Source: DUPQ01 sp964563155 (GTDB lineage: Bacteria > Bacillota > Clostridia > DUPQ01). Taken from it: a stretch of 64,000 nt of DNA. Under the pieces are notes generated by a model. It worked only from the letters and a program-made list of their open reading frames with translations. It did no database searches and was not told where the DNA came from. Below, piece by piece: positions 1 through 8,195 of this stretch. Numbering within the stretch: the first letter of the stretch is position 1; each line of letters opens with the position of its first letter. The DNA is taken from positions 80,282-144,281 of the forward strand of contig CAZLVL010000005.1 of assembly GCA_964563155.1 (NCBI GenBank), written 5' to 3'. The translations under genes and the position numbers were made by a program.

Positions 1-474
1 CCCTATGTTGAGGGCCCTGATGGTAAGGATATTTTACACTGTGAGCCCCATGTAATGGAGTTAGATGATAAATTAGTTGCCTTTATTAGAATGCAAAATG
101 GGATTTATGCTACCTACATGAGCCAATCTTTTGATAAGGGGAAAACCTGGTCCATACCTGAAAGAATTAATGAACACGGAGCCCCTGCCCACGCCTTCAA
201 GCATAGCAGTGGTCTAGTTGTATTAGTTTACGGCTATAGACAAAAACCTTGGGGCCTAAGGGCTAAAATATCAAAAGACCAGTGTAATACCTGGTCCGAT
301 GAGTTCATTATTAAAGATGAAAGTTTCTCTTTTGATCTAGGTTATCCCTCATCCATTGAATTAGATGATGGAAGCATCTTTACAGCCTACTATGACCATG
401 AGACCCCAGACTCACTTTGTGAAATCTTTGGCGCCACCTGGTCTTTACCTAACCTAGAGGACATCAATGCCTAA
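1..474 (+). CDS. Sialidase-like (BNR/Asp-box) protein, 5' end cut by window
   Basis: The reading frame is open from base 1, so this is the C-terminal ~157 residues of a longer protein. It carries an Asp-box (SQSFDKGKTW, S-x-D-x-G-x-T-W pattern) and a second degenerate one (SKDQCNTW), each followed by short blades, which is the signature of the six-bladed sialidase/neuraminidase beta-propeller superfamily. The last blade has the usual Y-P-S-S-I-E-L-D-D-G pattern. Substrate cannot be told: many Firmicute relatives are exo-glycosidase-like rather than true sialidases, and the catalytic Arg triad and Asp lie mostly outside the window. It ends convergently, overlapping the 3' end of the leftward iron transporter by 21 bases. 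Confidence 0.8.
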   Translation, partial: PYVEGPDGKDILHCEPHVMELDDKLVAFIRMQNGIYATYMSQSFDKGKTWSIPERINEHGAPAHAFKHSSGLVVLVYGYRQKPWGLRAKISKDQCNTWSDEFIIKDESFSFDLGYPSSIELDDGSIFTAYYDHETPDSLCEIFGATWSLPNLEDINA

Positions 475-1350
475 AAGGGCCTTAGCAGCAATACCGATTA
501 AGTAGGCTATGCCTGCTACAGAAATACTAATTACAGCCATTCTTGTGAAATTTTTCCAAAATGGCTGATTTTTTGCCACAGAAATATAATAGTTAAAGAC
601 TAGGATGATTAATATAACTATGGCTATCATAGTAAAAAAGGCAGGGATATAGGCGTCTTCTCTAAAGAGTAAATAGGGTAAAACCATTAGGGCAACTGTA
701 ACTAAGTAAGCAACTCCTGTTACTATACTAGACTTAAAAGCCTTGGGATTTCCCTCTGCTTTTTCTGCTAGATAGTTGGAGGCTGCCATGGATAAGGTAG
801 CTGATATACCAGTAATTATTCCAGACAAGGCAACTATTTTAGTATTAGCTAAAGCAAAGGACAAACCAGCAATAGCCCCTGTTAACTCTACCAAGGCATC
901 ATTAAGGCCTAGGACCATGGCCCCTACATACATAAGCCTTTCTTCATCTAGCATGTCTATTAGCTCATGTTCATGCTTTTCTTCCTCTTTTTGTATCTTT
1001 ATAGCTTCTGGAACCTCTTGTTTTAGAATCTCATAATCTTTTTGAGCAAATTCTTCATCTTTTTGCAAAAGCCTTAAGGTAAAGGTATAGCCAAAGATAA
1101 TTGTGGTTGCTTTCATAAAAAAGACCTTGAGCCTATTGGGCTTAATATCCTTATTTGTATAATCCTTCCAAATCTTTTCATGACTTACTTCTTCTTTGGC
1201 AATTCTTTCTAAAACCTTCTTATCAGCTTCATCTTTAGCTCTTTTTGCCATAAAAGAATAGACCAAGGCTCCAGTTAATTCATCCTTTTGTGCTTTTAAA
1301 AGGATATTTAGGGCTTGTTCACTTAAAACTAAATCATTTTTATAGACCAA
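454..1350 (-). CDS. Ferritin-like domain + VIT1/CCC1 membrane iron transporter
   Basis: A 298-residue fusion. Residues ~10-140 form a rubrerythrin/ferritin-like four-helix domain with E-rich helices (KDELTGALVY, KEEVSHEKIW, EEEKHEHELID), and residues ~145-298 form a VIT1/CCC1 domain of about five membrane helices starting at the conserved GLNDALVELTGAIAGL segment. Family knowledge: similar fusions (MbfA-like) move Fe or Mn across the cytoplasmic membrane, with the ferritin part sensing or oxidising iron. The start is TTG at 1350: AGGAGG lies six bases upstream, and no ATG fits. The gene overlaps the preceding uroD-like gene by 11 bases and is the last gene of a leftward sugar operon, an odd partner. 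Bacterioferritin lies 4.3 kb away, so iron handling is a local theme. Confidence 0.85.
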   Translation of the reverse strand: MVYKNDLVLSEQALNILLKAQKDELTGALVYSFMAKRAKDEADKKVLERIAKEEVSHEKIWKDYTNKDIKPNRLKVFFMKATTIIFGYTFTLRLLQKDEEFAQKDYEILKQEVPEAIKIQKEEEKHEHELIDMLDEERLMYVGAMVLGLNDALVELTGAIAGLSFALANTKIVALSGIITGISATLSMAASNYLAEKAEGNPKAFKSSIVTGVAYLVTVALMVLPYLLFREDAYIPAFFTMIAIVILIILVFNYYISVAKNQPFWKNFTRMAVISISVAGIAYLIGIAAKALLGIDVL

Positions 1351-2455
1351 ATTTACCTCCTCTATAACTATGGGCCTTGTTGTACATGGCTATGGTGTTT
1401 TCTGCTGGAGTATTATCTTGTATTGCATGGGTTGGAGCTAGAATATATCCACCGTGTTTACTCATTATATCTAAGGTTTTTTCCACTACTTCTTCAGTTT
1501 CTTTTACACTTCCATAGGCTAAAGCTCCCGCTGTAGAGATTGACCCTCTAAAGACCAATTTGCCTCCAAACTTTTCTACTAAATATTCTGGACTCATATT
1601 TGTAGCCTCAGGTTGTAAGGTATCCACTCCACTCATTCCCATTTCCATAAATTCCTCATAAACCCAAGAAGAAGAACCACAGGTGTGGATTATGATTGGC
1701 TTGTTATATGCTTTGGCTAAATCAATAAACTTCTGATGTCTAGGCTTTAAAAATTCCCTATACATATCCATAGAAATCAAAGGAGTATGCTGAGTGCCTA
1801 AATCCTCTCCTATCCACAAATAGTCTATATCATCTACATTTTCTTCTAAAACTCTTTGAGTTCTTTTTAATTGCATATTTAAACGTTTATCCACATTATG
1901 CAAGGTGGCCTCATGACCTGTGCAAATATTAACTAGGGCTTGTTCCACTCCCATAATCATACCTGCTGTATTAAGAATATCTCCAACTCCAGAGTTACCT
2001 AAATAAATTGCAAAACCCTGGTCTACCATCTGCTTAATATATTCTTTACTAGCTTCATAATCATAATCATCCGCATCAGGATATGGATAATTGTAAATCA
2101 TTTCATCATCAGCATCTAACAAAGGAAAGTCGCAGTAGTCCCAATAGCCTCCATAGGGATTTTCCACATACTTAGTTATTGCTCCGTGTTCACCACTTCT
2201 GTTTCTACCAGGTATTTCTTCATATATCTTAGGACCAATATAGTTTATTCTTACCCCTATACTGTCTATCCCTACATGCTTTGAAAAAGCAATTCTGTCA
2301 TTAGAATCTAGGCCTAATGCATTAGTCAAATTCTTGTGAGCTACATGATTGGTATCATAGCCTAGTGCCACTCTGTCTACCTTTTCAAAGGCAAAGGTTT
2401 TTAGTATTCTTTCTCTAGATGAATATTTTTCCTTACTTCTTAATATGTTAGCCAT
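1340..2455 (-). CDS. Uroporphyrinogen decarboxylase-family methyltransferase-like protein
   Basis: A 371-residue protein of the UroD/MtaA superfamily (TIM barrel). Visible features are the N-terminal S-S-R-E-R-I-L-x-T-F-x-F-E-x-V-D-R-V segment typical of this group, and a metal-site motif IIIHTCGSSSW followed by the C-terminal APTHAIQDNTPAENT region. In methyltransferase members, His and Cys residues of such motifs bind zinc and pass a methyl group to or from a corrinoid; no corrinoid protein is seen nearby. It is not expected to make haem. It lies in an operon with a PfkB kinase and two TIM-barrel isomerases, a frequent but poorly explained pairing in sugar loci. Function is therefore inferred only at family level. 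A second, divergent family member sits at 42498-43565. Confidence 0.8.
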   Translation of the reverse strand: MANILRSKEKYSSRERILKTFAFEKVDRVALGYDTNHVAHKNLTNALGLDSNDRIAFSKHVGIDSIGVRINYIGPKIYEEIPGRNRSGEHGAITKYVENPYGGYWDYCDFPLLDADDEMIYNYPYPDADDYDYEASKEYIKQMVDQGFAIYLGNSGVGDILNTAGMIMGVEQALVNICTGHEATLHNVDKRLNMQLKRTQRVLEENVDDIDYLWIGEDLGTQHTPLISMDMYREFLKPRHQKFIDLAKAYNKPIIIHTCGSSSWVYEEFMEMGMSGVDTLQPEATNMSPEYLVEKFGGKLVFRGSISTAGALAYGSVKETEEVVEKTLDIMSKHGGYILAPTHAIQDNTPAENTIAMYNKAHSYRGGKFGL

Positions 2456-2481
2456 ATAACTACCCTTTAATTCCTTTATAT

Positions 2482-3366
2482 TTAATATTTCTTACTAATA
2501 TCTGCCAGTCTTTTAACAGCAGCATAATATACTTCTTTTCCCATTTCCATAAACTCAGGATACATCTGTTTAATTAAAATGTCACACTCTAACATTAAAA
2601 CACCTGGATAGTTTATCTCCTTTAATGACCTCATAACCAGATCCCAATCAATAGTTCCCATGTAGGGTGGGAAGTGTTGGTCACTTTTACCGTCATTGTC
2701 ATGAAGGTGGAGGGTTTGTAGTCTATGACCTAGGGTCTTTATCATATGCTCTTGGTTTACATGCTCATAACCCTCTTGATGAATTAAATTGGCATGACCC
2801 ACATCCAAACAAGCCACAAAGCGCTCACCTAAGCTGTCAATATAGTCCACCATTTCTTCAGCTGTAGTACAGGTTGTAGGGCAAATCTCTCTTATATAGG
2901 GGTCTACTGCAAACATGTTTTCTACTGCTATGAATATGTCATGCTCTTTTAAGCTAGGGATAAGAGCAGAATAATATTTCATATTCAATTCTTTAGTCCT
3001 ATCATAGTCTTGGTCATATATTCTTTCTGGTGGCATTAAGGGATGTACAATTGCATATTTAGCCCCTAAATAGGCTGTAGCCATAAGAGCTTTTTTTTGT
3101 ATTTCAATTATCTCATCATATCTAGCTAGCATGGTATTGTAGTTATAAAAAGGGGTATGGGTTTGAACAATAGGTAAATCCAATTGATCAGCATGATTTT
3201 TTATAGTGCTAAAGTGCTTTTTCAAATCCCCATAGCTCATATCAACCAGTTCTTCTCTCATTAAAGAATAGTCAACACTTTCAAATCCAACCTTTTTAAT
3301 TATATCTAAAGCCTTGTTCGGCCCAAATGCCTTGTCTAAAATGGCTGTTTGTGTACCTATTTTCAT
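2482..3366 (-). CDS. Sugar phosphate isomerase/epimerase (AP endonuclease 2-like TIM barrel)
   Basis: A 294-residue xylose isomerase-like TIM barrel. Metal-ligand type residues appear in order: E in FIAVENMF, D/H in CLDVGHANL, H-x-H-D-N-D in LQTLHLHDNDG, and E in GVLMLECD, the pattern of IolE/IolI-like and hydroxypyruvate isomerase-like enzymes. Expected to be cytosolic and to isomerise or epimerise a ketose, inosose or sugar acid; the substrate is unknown. It is four bases downstream of a paralogue (3371-4240) with the same motif order, so the two arose by tandem duplication and could act on successive intermediates or form a heteromer. The PfkB kinase upstream suggests that a rearranged sugar is phosphorylated. 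Confidence 0.83.
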   Translation of the reverse strand: MKIGTQTAILDKAFGPNKALDIIKKVGFESVDYSLMREELVDMSYGDLKKHFSTIKNHADQLDLPIVQTHTPFYNYNTMLARYDEIIEIQKKALMATAYLGAKYAIVHPLMPPERIYDQDYDRTKELNMKYYSALIPSLKEHDIFIAVENMFAVDPYIREICPTTCTTAEEMVDYIDSLGERFVACLDVGHANLIHQEGYEHVNQEHMIKTLGHRLQTLHLHDNDGKSDQHFPPYMGTIDWDLVMRSLKEINYPGVLMLECDILIKQMYPEFMEMGKEVYYAAVKRLADISKKY

Positions 3367-3370
3367 CTTA

Positions 3371-4240
3371 TCAAATCCTTTCTCTTAGCCTTTTAGCTGA
3401 TAGGTATAGCATATCATAAGCTTCTTGTTTTTTATCATCTTTAAACATACTTACAAAGGGGCCACACTCTAAAGTAAGGGCTCCTTCATATTTCATATCT
3501 TTTAAACTTTGTATAAATTCTTCCCAATCAATATTTCCCATGTAGGGAGGATAATGTAAATCTTTTTTCTTATCACAATCATGGACATGCAAGGTCAAAA
3601 TATCTTTTCCTAAAACCTTGGCAAAGTTTGAAAAAGATATATTTTCATAACCTGGCCTATTAACTAGATGAACATGACCTGTATCCATACAGGCATAAAA
3701 CCTAGGACCTAATTCATCAATGTATAATTTTAACTCTTCAGCACTTGAACAAGTGGTAGGAGCAAAGTCCCCCTTATCATAAAGGTAAATGTTTTCTATA
3801 CATATGTATAGGTCTAGTTCTTCTAAAAGTGGAATGAAGTGGCGGAAGTATTCCTCATTTAATTTAAAAGTCTTTTCTTTTTCTTCTTCATAGTATCGAA
3901 ATAGGGGTTTTAAAGGATGCATTACCACATACTTACAACCAAGAGCCCAAGATGCAAAAAGAGCATTTTTCTGCTCTTCAATAATCTCATCATACCTATT
4001 CAAATGGTCCTCATAAGAATAGTAGGTATTGTGGGTCTGTTCAAAATAGACTTCTTCTTTATTGGCATAGTCTTTTAGCTCTTTAAAAAAGAAAAGCAAT
4101 TCATCATGGGGTAAGTTTAAATGTTGTCCCTTGTTAAAAGAAAAATCTAGGACATCAAAGCCAGCCCTTGCAGAATATCTAATTTCATCTTTAATAACAT
4201 CTATATTATAAGAGTTTTTAACCCTATTACCTAACTTCAT
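3371..4240 (-). CDS. Sugar phosphate isomerase/epimerase, tandem paralogue
   Basis: A 289-residue TIM-barrel protein parallel to its downstream neighbour. It has the same metal-site order: E in YICIENIY, D/H in CMDTGHVHL, HVHDCD, and ALTLECG near the C-terminus, plus the shared HYPPYMGNIDW segment. The two are clearly diverged paralogues and keep the likely metal ligands, so both are probably active. Spacing to the kinase upstream is eight bases and to the next isomerase four, so one transcript is expected. The substrate cannot be read from sequence. Confidence 0.83.
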   Translation of the reverse strand: MKLGNRVKNSYNIDVIKDEIRYSARAGFDVLDFSFNKGQHLNLPHDELLFFFKELKDYANKEEVYFEQTHNTYYSYEDHLNRYDEIIEEQKNALFASWALGCKYVVMHPLKPLFRYYEEEKEKTFKLNEEYFRHFIPLLEELDLYICIENIYLYDKGDFAPTTCSSAEELKLYIDELGPRFYACMDTGHVHLVNRPGYENISFSNFAKVLGKDILTLHVHDCDKKKDLHYPPYMGNIDWEEFIQSLKDMKYEGALTLECGPFVSMFKDDKKQEAYDMLYLSAKRLRERI

Positions 4241-4248
4241 AAATCCTT

Positions 4249-5250
4249 TTATCTATACCTTTCATAAAGCTCCATTACCTGGTCTATTGGTAATACACCT
4301 TCACTGGCACCAGCCATGGATAAAGAGGCTGCAGCTGTAGCTGTTCCATATTCTAAGGCTTCTTTTAAAGTCTTGTCTTCATGTGCTGCATAAAGAACTC
4401 CAGAACAAAAGGCATCTCCTGCTCCTACTGTTCCTTTTATGAAACCCTCAGGCAATTCTAAAGAAGCTATTTCAAAATATTGATTATTCTCATCTAAGCC
4501 ATAGCCTCCTTCTCTGCTGTGAATTACGGCCCATCTGGAAACTCCCATTTCTTTCATCTTTTTTAAAGCCTTAGGAATATTATCAAGTAAGAGTAAGCCT
4601 GAATCATCTCTTAACTTAATACTTGTGGAGTTTTCTGCCTCAATCTCATTTATGATGCAATAATCTGCATACCGCATTGCAGGAGGTACAAACTTTGTAA
4701 ACCTATCAGAGGTTTCTGACACTACATCAAAGGAGGTTAAAAGACCGCTTTTTTGGGCATCATGTAAAAGCCTAGCCATCTTGGTGCCAAACTCATCATC
4801 TTCTTGGTCAAGAGCATCAAGAAGAAGGATATATCCAATATGAAAGATTTTTGAATTAATTAAGGAAAAATCTATATCATCAATAGAAAAGGCAGCATTA
4901 GCCCCCCTGTAATGAAAAAAAGTCCTTTGGGTAGTGGTCACATCATGCATTACTGCAGTAAAAGAAGTTATTCCTTCTTTTTTGATTTGACTTAAGTCAA
5001 TATTCTCATATTGGCCTAAAGAAGATAAAATCTCTTCTCCTTGGGAATCTTTTCCCACCCTTCCAAGGGCTATTAGGGGTAATGTCTTATCCAATCTAGC
5101 TAAATCAACTATACAGTTACACAAAGCCCCTCCAGTTGCCATGGATATTCCATCTAAAATGGTTGTAAGCTCACCAGCTCCTGGTAATCCTTGTATGGGA
5201 TAAAGATTATCCACAATCATATTTCCTGCTACTGTAATTCCTTTTCTCAT
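4249..5250 (-). CDS. PfkB-family carbohydrate kinase
   Basis: A 333-residue ribokinase-fold kinase. The N-terminus has the substrate-lid pattern VAGNMIVDNLYPIQGLPGAGE, and the C-terminal signature GTVGAGDAFCSG carries the catalytic Asp and anion hole of the PfkB family. ATP-dependent phosphorylation of a sugar or sugar-like alcohol is expected; the exact sugar is unknown. The ATG has a GGAGG seven bases upstream. It is first in the leftward operon (kinase, two isomerases, UroD-like protein, ferritin-VIT), with all gaps under 30 bases or overlapping, so it probably carries the operon promoter in the 74 bases before it. Confidence 0.87.
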   Translation of the reverse strand: MRKGITVAGNMIVDNLYPIQGLPGAGELTTILDGISMATGGALCNCIVDLARLDKTLPLIALGRVGKDSQGEEILSSLGQYENIDLSQIKKEGITSFTAVMHDVTTTQRTFFHYRGANAAFSIDDIDFSLINSKIFHIGYILLLDALDQEDDEFGTKMARLLHDAQKSGLLTSFDVVSETSDRFTKFVPPAMRYADYCIINEIEAENSTSIKLRDDSGLLLLDNIPKALKKMKEMGVSRWAVIHSREGGYGLDENNQYFEIASLELPEGFIKGTVGAGDAFCSGVLYAAHEDKTLKEALEYGTATAAASLSMAGASEGVLPIDQVMELYERYR

Positions 5251-5324
5251 ATAAGCCTCCGCATGTCAAAAAGTATACCTTATGCCAATTTTCTATTCAA
5301 CCTTAAAAGAAAAAGATAAGACAA

Positions 5325-5606
5325 TTAATTTTCTGTTAAAACTATATCCTTGTATTCATCATTGTTTGAAAGAACACTTTCTACATAAGAACAATGAGGT
5401 ATGACCAAATACTCCTCTTTTCTTACAAACTCCACAAATGCATCCAGTAACCTTCTTGCTATACCTTGTCCTCGTAAAGATTCAGAAACATAGGTCTCAT
5501 CTGCTGATACAATATTTTTACTAACATGATGATAAACCAATCTAGCTAAATTGTCTTTTTCAGAATTACCAATATAAAAGATGTTTTCAGCCCTTTTAAT
5601 TTCCAT
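5325..5606 (-). CDS. Small GNAT-family acetyltransferase (YjdJ-like)
   Basis: At 93 residues this belongs to the small GCN5-like group (COG2388/YjdJ type). The acetyl-CoA pyrophosphate-binding loop is visible as SLRGQGIARRLLDAFV, followed by the PHCSYVESVL segment typical of these mini-GNATs. The family usually has no assigned substrate. It lies between the bacterioferritin terminator and the sugar operon, on the same strand as both; the 74-base gap to the kinase suggests it is separate from that operon. Confidence 0.75.
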   Translation of the reverse strand: MEIKRAENIFYIGNSEKDNLARLVYHHVSKNIVSADETYVSESLRGQGIARRLLDAFVEFVRKEEYLVIPHCSYVESVLSNNDEYKDIVLTEN

Positions 5607-5628
5607 AAAGCAAAGTCCTAAAAGATAA

Positions 5629-5646
5629 GAGCCGGCAAACCGGCTC
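5629..5646 (-). terminator. Terminator downstream of bacterioferritin
   Basis: A perfect 7-bp stem (GAGCCGG / CCGGCTC) with a 4-base loop lies 14 bases beyond the bacterioferritin stop codon. On the minus strand it is followed by a T-rich tract (TTATCTTTT). It should separate bfr from the GNAT gene. Confidence 0.7.
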
Positions 5647-5659
5647 CTAAAATGTCTTA

Positions 5660-6124
5660 CTATACTTTTGTTGTTAAGAATATGGGTAGAGTCATATGAT
5701 CTATCTGGTCTAATAACTCCTCTATTTCATCCATATGTCTGTCTTCATCTTGGAGTATCTTATCCAAAACGTCTCTTGTAGCATAATCTTTCATCTTACC
5801 TGCCAAATCAATGGCTTCATTGTAGGCTTTAATTGCGGCTACCTCAGCAACCCTGTCATATTCCAATTGTTTAGGAACCATATCACCAATCTTAATGTTG
5901 CTAAGCTGGGTCACAACAGGCATACCTTCTAAGAACAGGATTCTTTCAATTAGCTTTTCAGCATGTAACATTTCATCAATTGCTCTTTTTTCGAAATGTT
6001 CATGAAGCTTCTCATAACCCCAGTCAGAACACATTTCAGCATGTACAATATATTGGTTAATTGCAGCTAATTCATCAGCCAATAAAGCGTTTAAAACTTC
6101 TAAAAGTTTTGGATCACCTTTCAT
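5660..6124 (-). CDS. bfr: Bacterioferritin
   Basis: A 154-residue bacterioferritin, full length for the family. All six ferroxidase ligands sit at exactly the E. coli numbering: E18, E51, H54, E94, E127 and H130. M52, the axial haem ligand shared between subunits, is also kept, so a haem-binding 24-mer that oxidises and stores iron is expected. The ATG is preceded by AAAGGGGAAG. It is a single-gene unit ended by the hairpin at 5629-5646. The AT-rich region before it holds a TATATTAATATA palindrome, but I see no convincing Fur box. Confidence 0.95.
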   Translation of the reverse strand: MKGDPKLLEVLNALLADELAAINQYIVHAEMCSDWGYEKLHEHFEKRAIDEMLHAEKLIERILFLEGMPVVTQLSNIKIGDMVPKQLEYDRVAEVAAIKAYNEAIDLAGKMKDYATRDVLDKILQDEDRHMDEIEELLDQIDHMTLPIFLTTKV

Positions 6125-6268
6125 TTTCTTCCCCTTTCAAATTTTTAAGTATATTAATATAATATCATTTCTACTTCTTGAATTCCAGAAAATATTTTGT
6201 ATCTAGCAAATCTATGCTATATTAAAACTAACTTAAAAAAAGATAGAAAATATGAGGTATTTGTGCAT

Positions 6269-7486
6269 ATGATTCAATTTAAACCCTTTGTATGGCCCTC
6301 TAATCCCCCTAAGGATATTCCCTTTGAAAATTCAGAAAGCTTAAAAGGTATAAAGTTTACAGGTATTAGTAGTGACTATGCCATAGCGGACACCTGGTAT
6401 CCTTCATGGGCATCAGACGACAAACTCTATTCTCCCTATACTGATGGAGTTACAGATGGCATATATTCCTATTCTGCTTGCTTTACCCATAATGGACTAC
6501 CTGACCCTAGAACCGGCTGGATAATGAAAAAATCAGCCACTGGAAATGGAGTAATGATAGGAGATGACCCAGTAAATCTAGAGATTAAATCCTTGGGTGT
6601 AGAGCATGCTGAGGCTATGCCCTATGGAGGAAGATATCCTTGTGGCTCTTTGGTCTACAATGGCTATTGGTATTATGGCACCTATTGCCTTTCTCCCTAT
6701 GGTACCACTAGATATGGAAAGACCACCTACAACTGGCCCCATTTAGGCCCCTTTGTAGGCTTTAGAATATCAGATGACTATGGTAAATCTTGGAAGGATT
6801 GTCCCCATAGCCCCATTGAACCTCTCTTTGGAGAAAATGGTATGTTAGGTCATCCAGTGAAAATTGGAGCCCCACATTTTGTGGACTTTGGGAAAAACAT
6901 GGAACATTCTCCTGATGGAAAGGCCTACCTTTTGGCTCAAGGCTCAGACCTTAAGTTTTATCCACCAAAAAACTTTGCCCACTTAAGCTGGATAACAGCA
7001 GACCAGACCTATCTCATTAGAGTGGAACCAAGCCCCCAAAATATGAATGACCCATCAGCCTATGAGTTTTTTGCAGGCTATGATAAGAATAATAAGCCCT
7101 TGTGGACTAAAGATTTTAATAAAATTGAGCCCCTTTTAGAATGGCAGGACAATATGGGCTGTGTTACAGCTACATATAATCCTGGACTTAAAAAATATAT
7201 TATGGCCATCACCGATGGAGTAAACACCTGCTCTAAAATGAATACCTACCTTTTAGAAGCAGATACTTTAACAGGACCCTGGAAACTCATAACCTACATG
7301 AAGGACTTTGGAGAACAAGCATATTTTGTCAACTTCCCCTCTAAGTTCATATCTAAAGATGGTCACACCATGTGGATTTGTTACTCTGGTAATTTTGCTA
7401 CAGGTTGGAATGATGTGGAAATTAAAGTAAATCCCCCAGGTAGTAGATATGGTCTTGTTTTACAAGAAGTGGAGCTATTGCGATGA
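6269..7486 (+). CDS. Glycosidase-like beta-propeller protein of unknown specificity
   Basis: About 405 residues, rich in W, Y and G, with blade-like repeats (FRISDDYGKSW, SPDGKAYLL, NPGLKKYIMAI, ISKDGHTMW). One is a clear Asp-box, S-D-D-Y-G-K-S-W. This suggests a five-bladed propeller related to GH43/GH32-type or sialidase-type folds. No signal peptide is seen, so it is probably cytosolic and acts on imported oligosaccharide. I place the start at the ATG at 6269, which has GAGG eleven bases upstream, rather than 24 codons earlier where no ribosome site is visible. Its TGA overlaps the next gene's ATG (ATGA), so the two are translationally coupled. Confidence 0.6.
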   Translation: MIQFKPFVWPSNPPKDIPFENSESLKGIKFTGISSDYAIADTWYPSWASDDKLYSPYTDGVTDGIYSYSACFTHNGLPDPRTGWIMKKSATGNGVMIGDDPVNLEIKSLGVEHAEAMPYGGRYPCGSLVYNGYWYYGTYCLSPYGTTRYGKTTYNWPHLGPFVGFRISDDYGKSWKDCPHSPIEPLFGENGMLGHPVKIGAPHFVDFGKNMEHSPDGKAYLLAQGSDLKFYPPKNFAHLSWITADQTYLIRVEPSPQNMNDPSAYEFFAGYDKNNKPLWTKDFNKIEPLLEWQDNMGCVTATYNPGLKKYIMAITDGVNTCSKMNTYLLEADTLTGPWKLITYMKDFGEQAYFVNFPSKFISKDGHTMWICYSGNFATGWNDVEIKVNPPGSRYGLVLQEVELLR

Positions 7487-7854
7487 CAATTACAAGAAAA
7501 AGCATAAAAAAGAAGCTAATACAAAACAAATGGATTGGCACTACTATTGATATGCCAGGCCGCAATTCTTTAGCTAGAGATATCTTTGGAGATAACCTAG
7601 TATTTACCTTTAATAAATTTGGCAGCTGCAAATTAGTACTACCCAATAGGACCCTTTGTGCTAGATGGAGATTAAAAGATATGGAAGTATACTTTAGAGG
7701 AAAAGACTTTAAAACAAAGGCCTTTTTAAGAATGTATAAAAGCATAGATGACTTCTATTACTTTGACCTTTATAACATTGAAAACTATATGGTTAGCTTT
7801 TACACAAAGGATTATCTTGATAAAGCATCTAGTAGCAGTGCTAAGGAAGAATAG
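7483..7854 (+). CDS. Unknown small protein coupled to the beta-propeller gene
   Basis: A 123-residue protein I do not recognise. It is basic at the N-terminus (MTITRKSIKKK), then has alternating hydrophobic/charged segments that look like a small beta-barrel (LVFTFNKFGSCKLVL, LCARWRLKDMEVYF, YYFDLYNIENYMVSFY), vaguely lipocalin-like, and a Ser/Lys tail. There is no signal peptide and no membrane segment. The ATGA overlap with the upstream gene supports it being real and co-translated, so it may bind the product or substrate of that enzyme; that is inference. Confidence 0.6.
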   Translation: MTITRKSIKKKLIQNKWIGTTIDMPGRNSLARDIFGDNLVFTFNKFGSCKLVLPNRTLCARWRLKDMEVYFRGKDFKTKAFLRMYKSIDDFYYFDLYNIENYMVSFYTKDYLDKASSSSAKEE

Positions 7855-7902
7855 AAAGAAAATAAATAGAATAAGAAGAAAAAGCAAAGTAGATTGAGAA
7901 AT

Positions 7903-7918
7903 TTTGACCTAGGTCAAA
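7903..7918. promoter_or_regulatory. FNR/HcpR-type palindrome upstream of the metal-transport operon
   Basis: A perfect 16-bp palindrome, TTTGACCTAGGTCAAA, fits the FNR-superfamily consensus TTGAC-N4-GTCAA (HcpR/DNR type). A TATTAT -10 candidate at 7940-7945 would put the start near 7952, with the palindrome centred at about -41.5, the class II activator position. The Crp/Fnr gene at 10262 lies just downstream of this operon and carries an E-T-L-S-R recognition helix suited to TTGA half sites. Confidence 0.7.
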
Positions 7919-7975
7919 GAAATTTCCTTTCTACTTTATTATTATTAAGACAAGAAAAAATTTTGGAGGTCTATT

Positions 7976-8191
7976 ATGGCTAAAAGAACATATCAATTAG
8001 AAACACTGGCTTGTCCCTCTTGCTCAGCAAAAATAGGTGCCCTATTAAAAAAGACAAAGGGCGTTAACGAAGCAGAAGTACTATACAACACATCTAGAGT
8101 AAAACTAGACTTTGATGAAGAGGTAGTAACATCAGATGAATTAAAAGCTAAAATTGCAACCTTAGGCTATCAAGTATTAAGTGAGAGATAA
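7976..8191 (+). CDS. CopZ-like heavy-metal-associated (HMA) chaperone
   Basis: A 71-residue single HMA domain. The metal loop is LACPSCSAKI (C-x-x-C), followed by the usual beta-alpha-beta pattern (KGVNEAEVLYNTSRVKLDF) and C-terminal LGYQVL. These small proteins bind Cu(I), Zn or Cd through the two cysteines and deliver it to a P1B-ATPase. The partner starts within a few bases of its stop codon and lacks an N-terminal HMA of its own, so this protein probably serves as its detached metal-binding domain. Start: ATG with GGAGG seven bases upstream. Confidence 0.87.
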   Translation: MAKRTYQLETLACPSCSAKIGALLKKTKGVNEAEVLYNTSRVKLDFDEEVVTSDELKAKIATLGYQVLSER

Positions 8192-8195
8192 ATAT

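Noticed and set aside
1340..2455. UroD-like protein as haem-synthesis HemE
   Set aside because: Motifs fit the methyltransferase group and no haem genes are near.
6125..6196. Fur or PerR box before bacterioferritin
   Set aside because: The AT-rich palindrome there fits neither consensus well.
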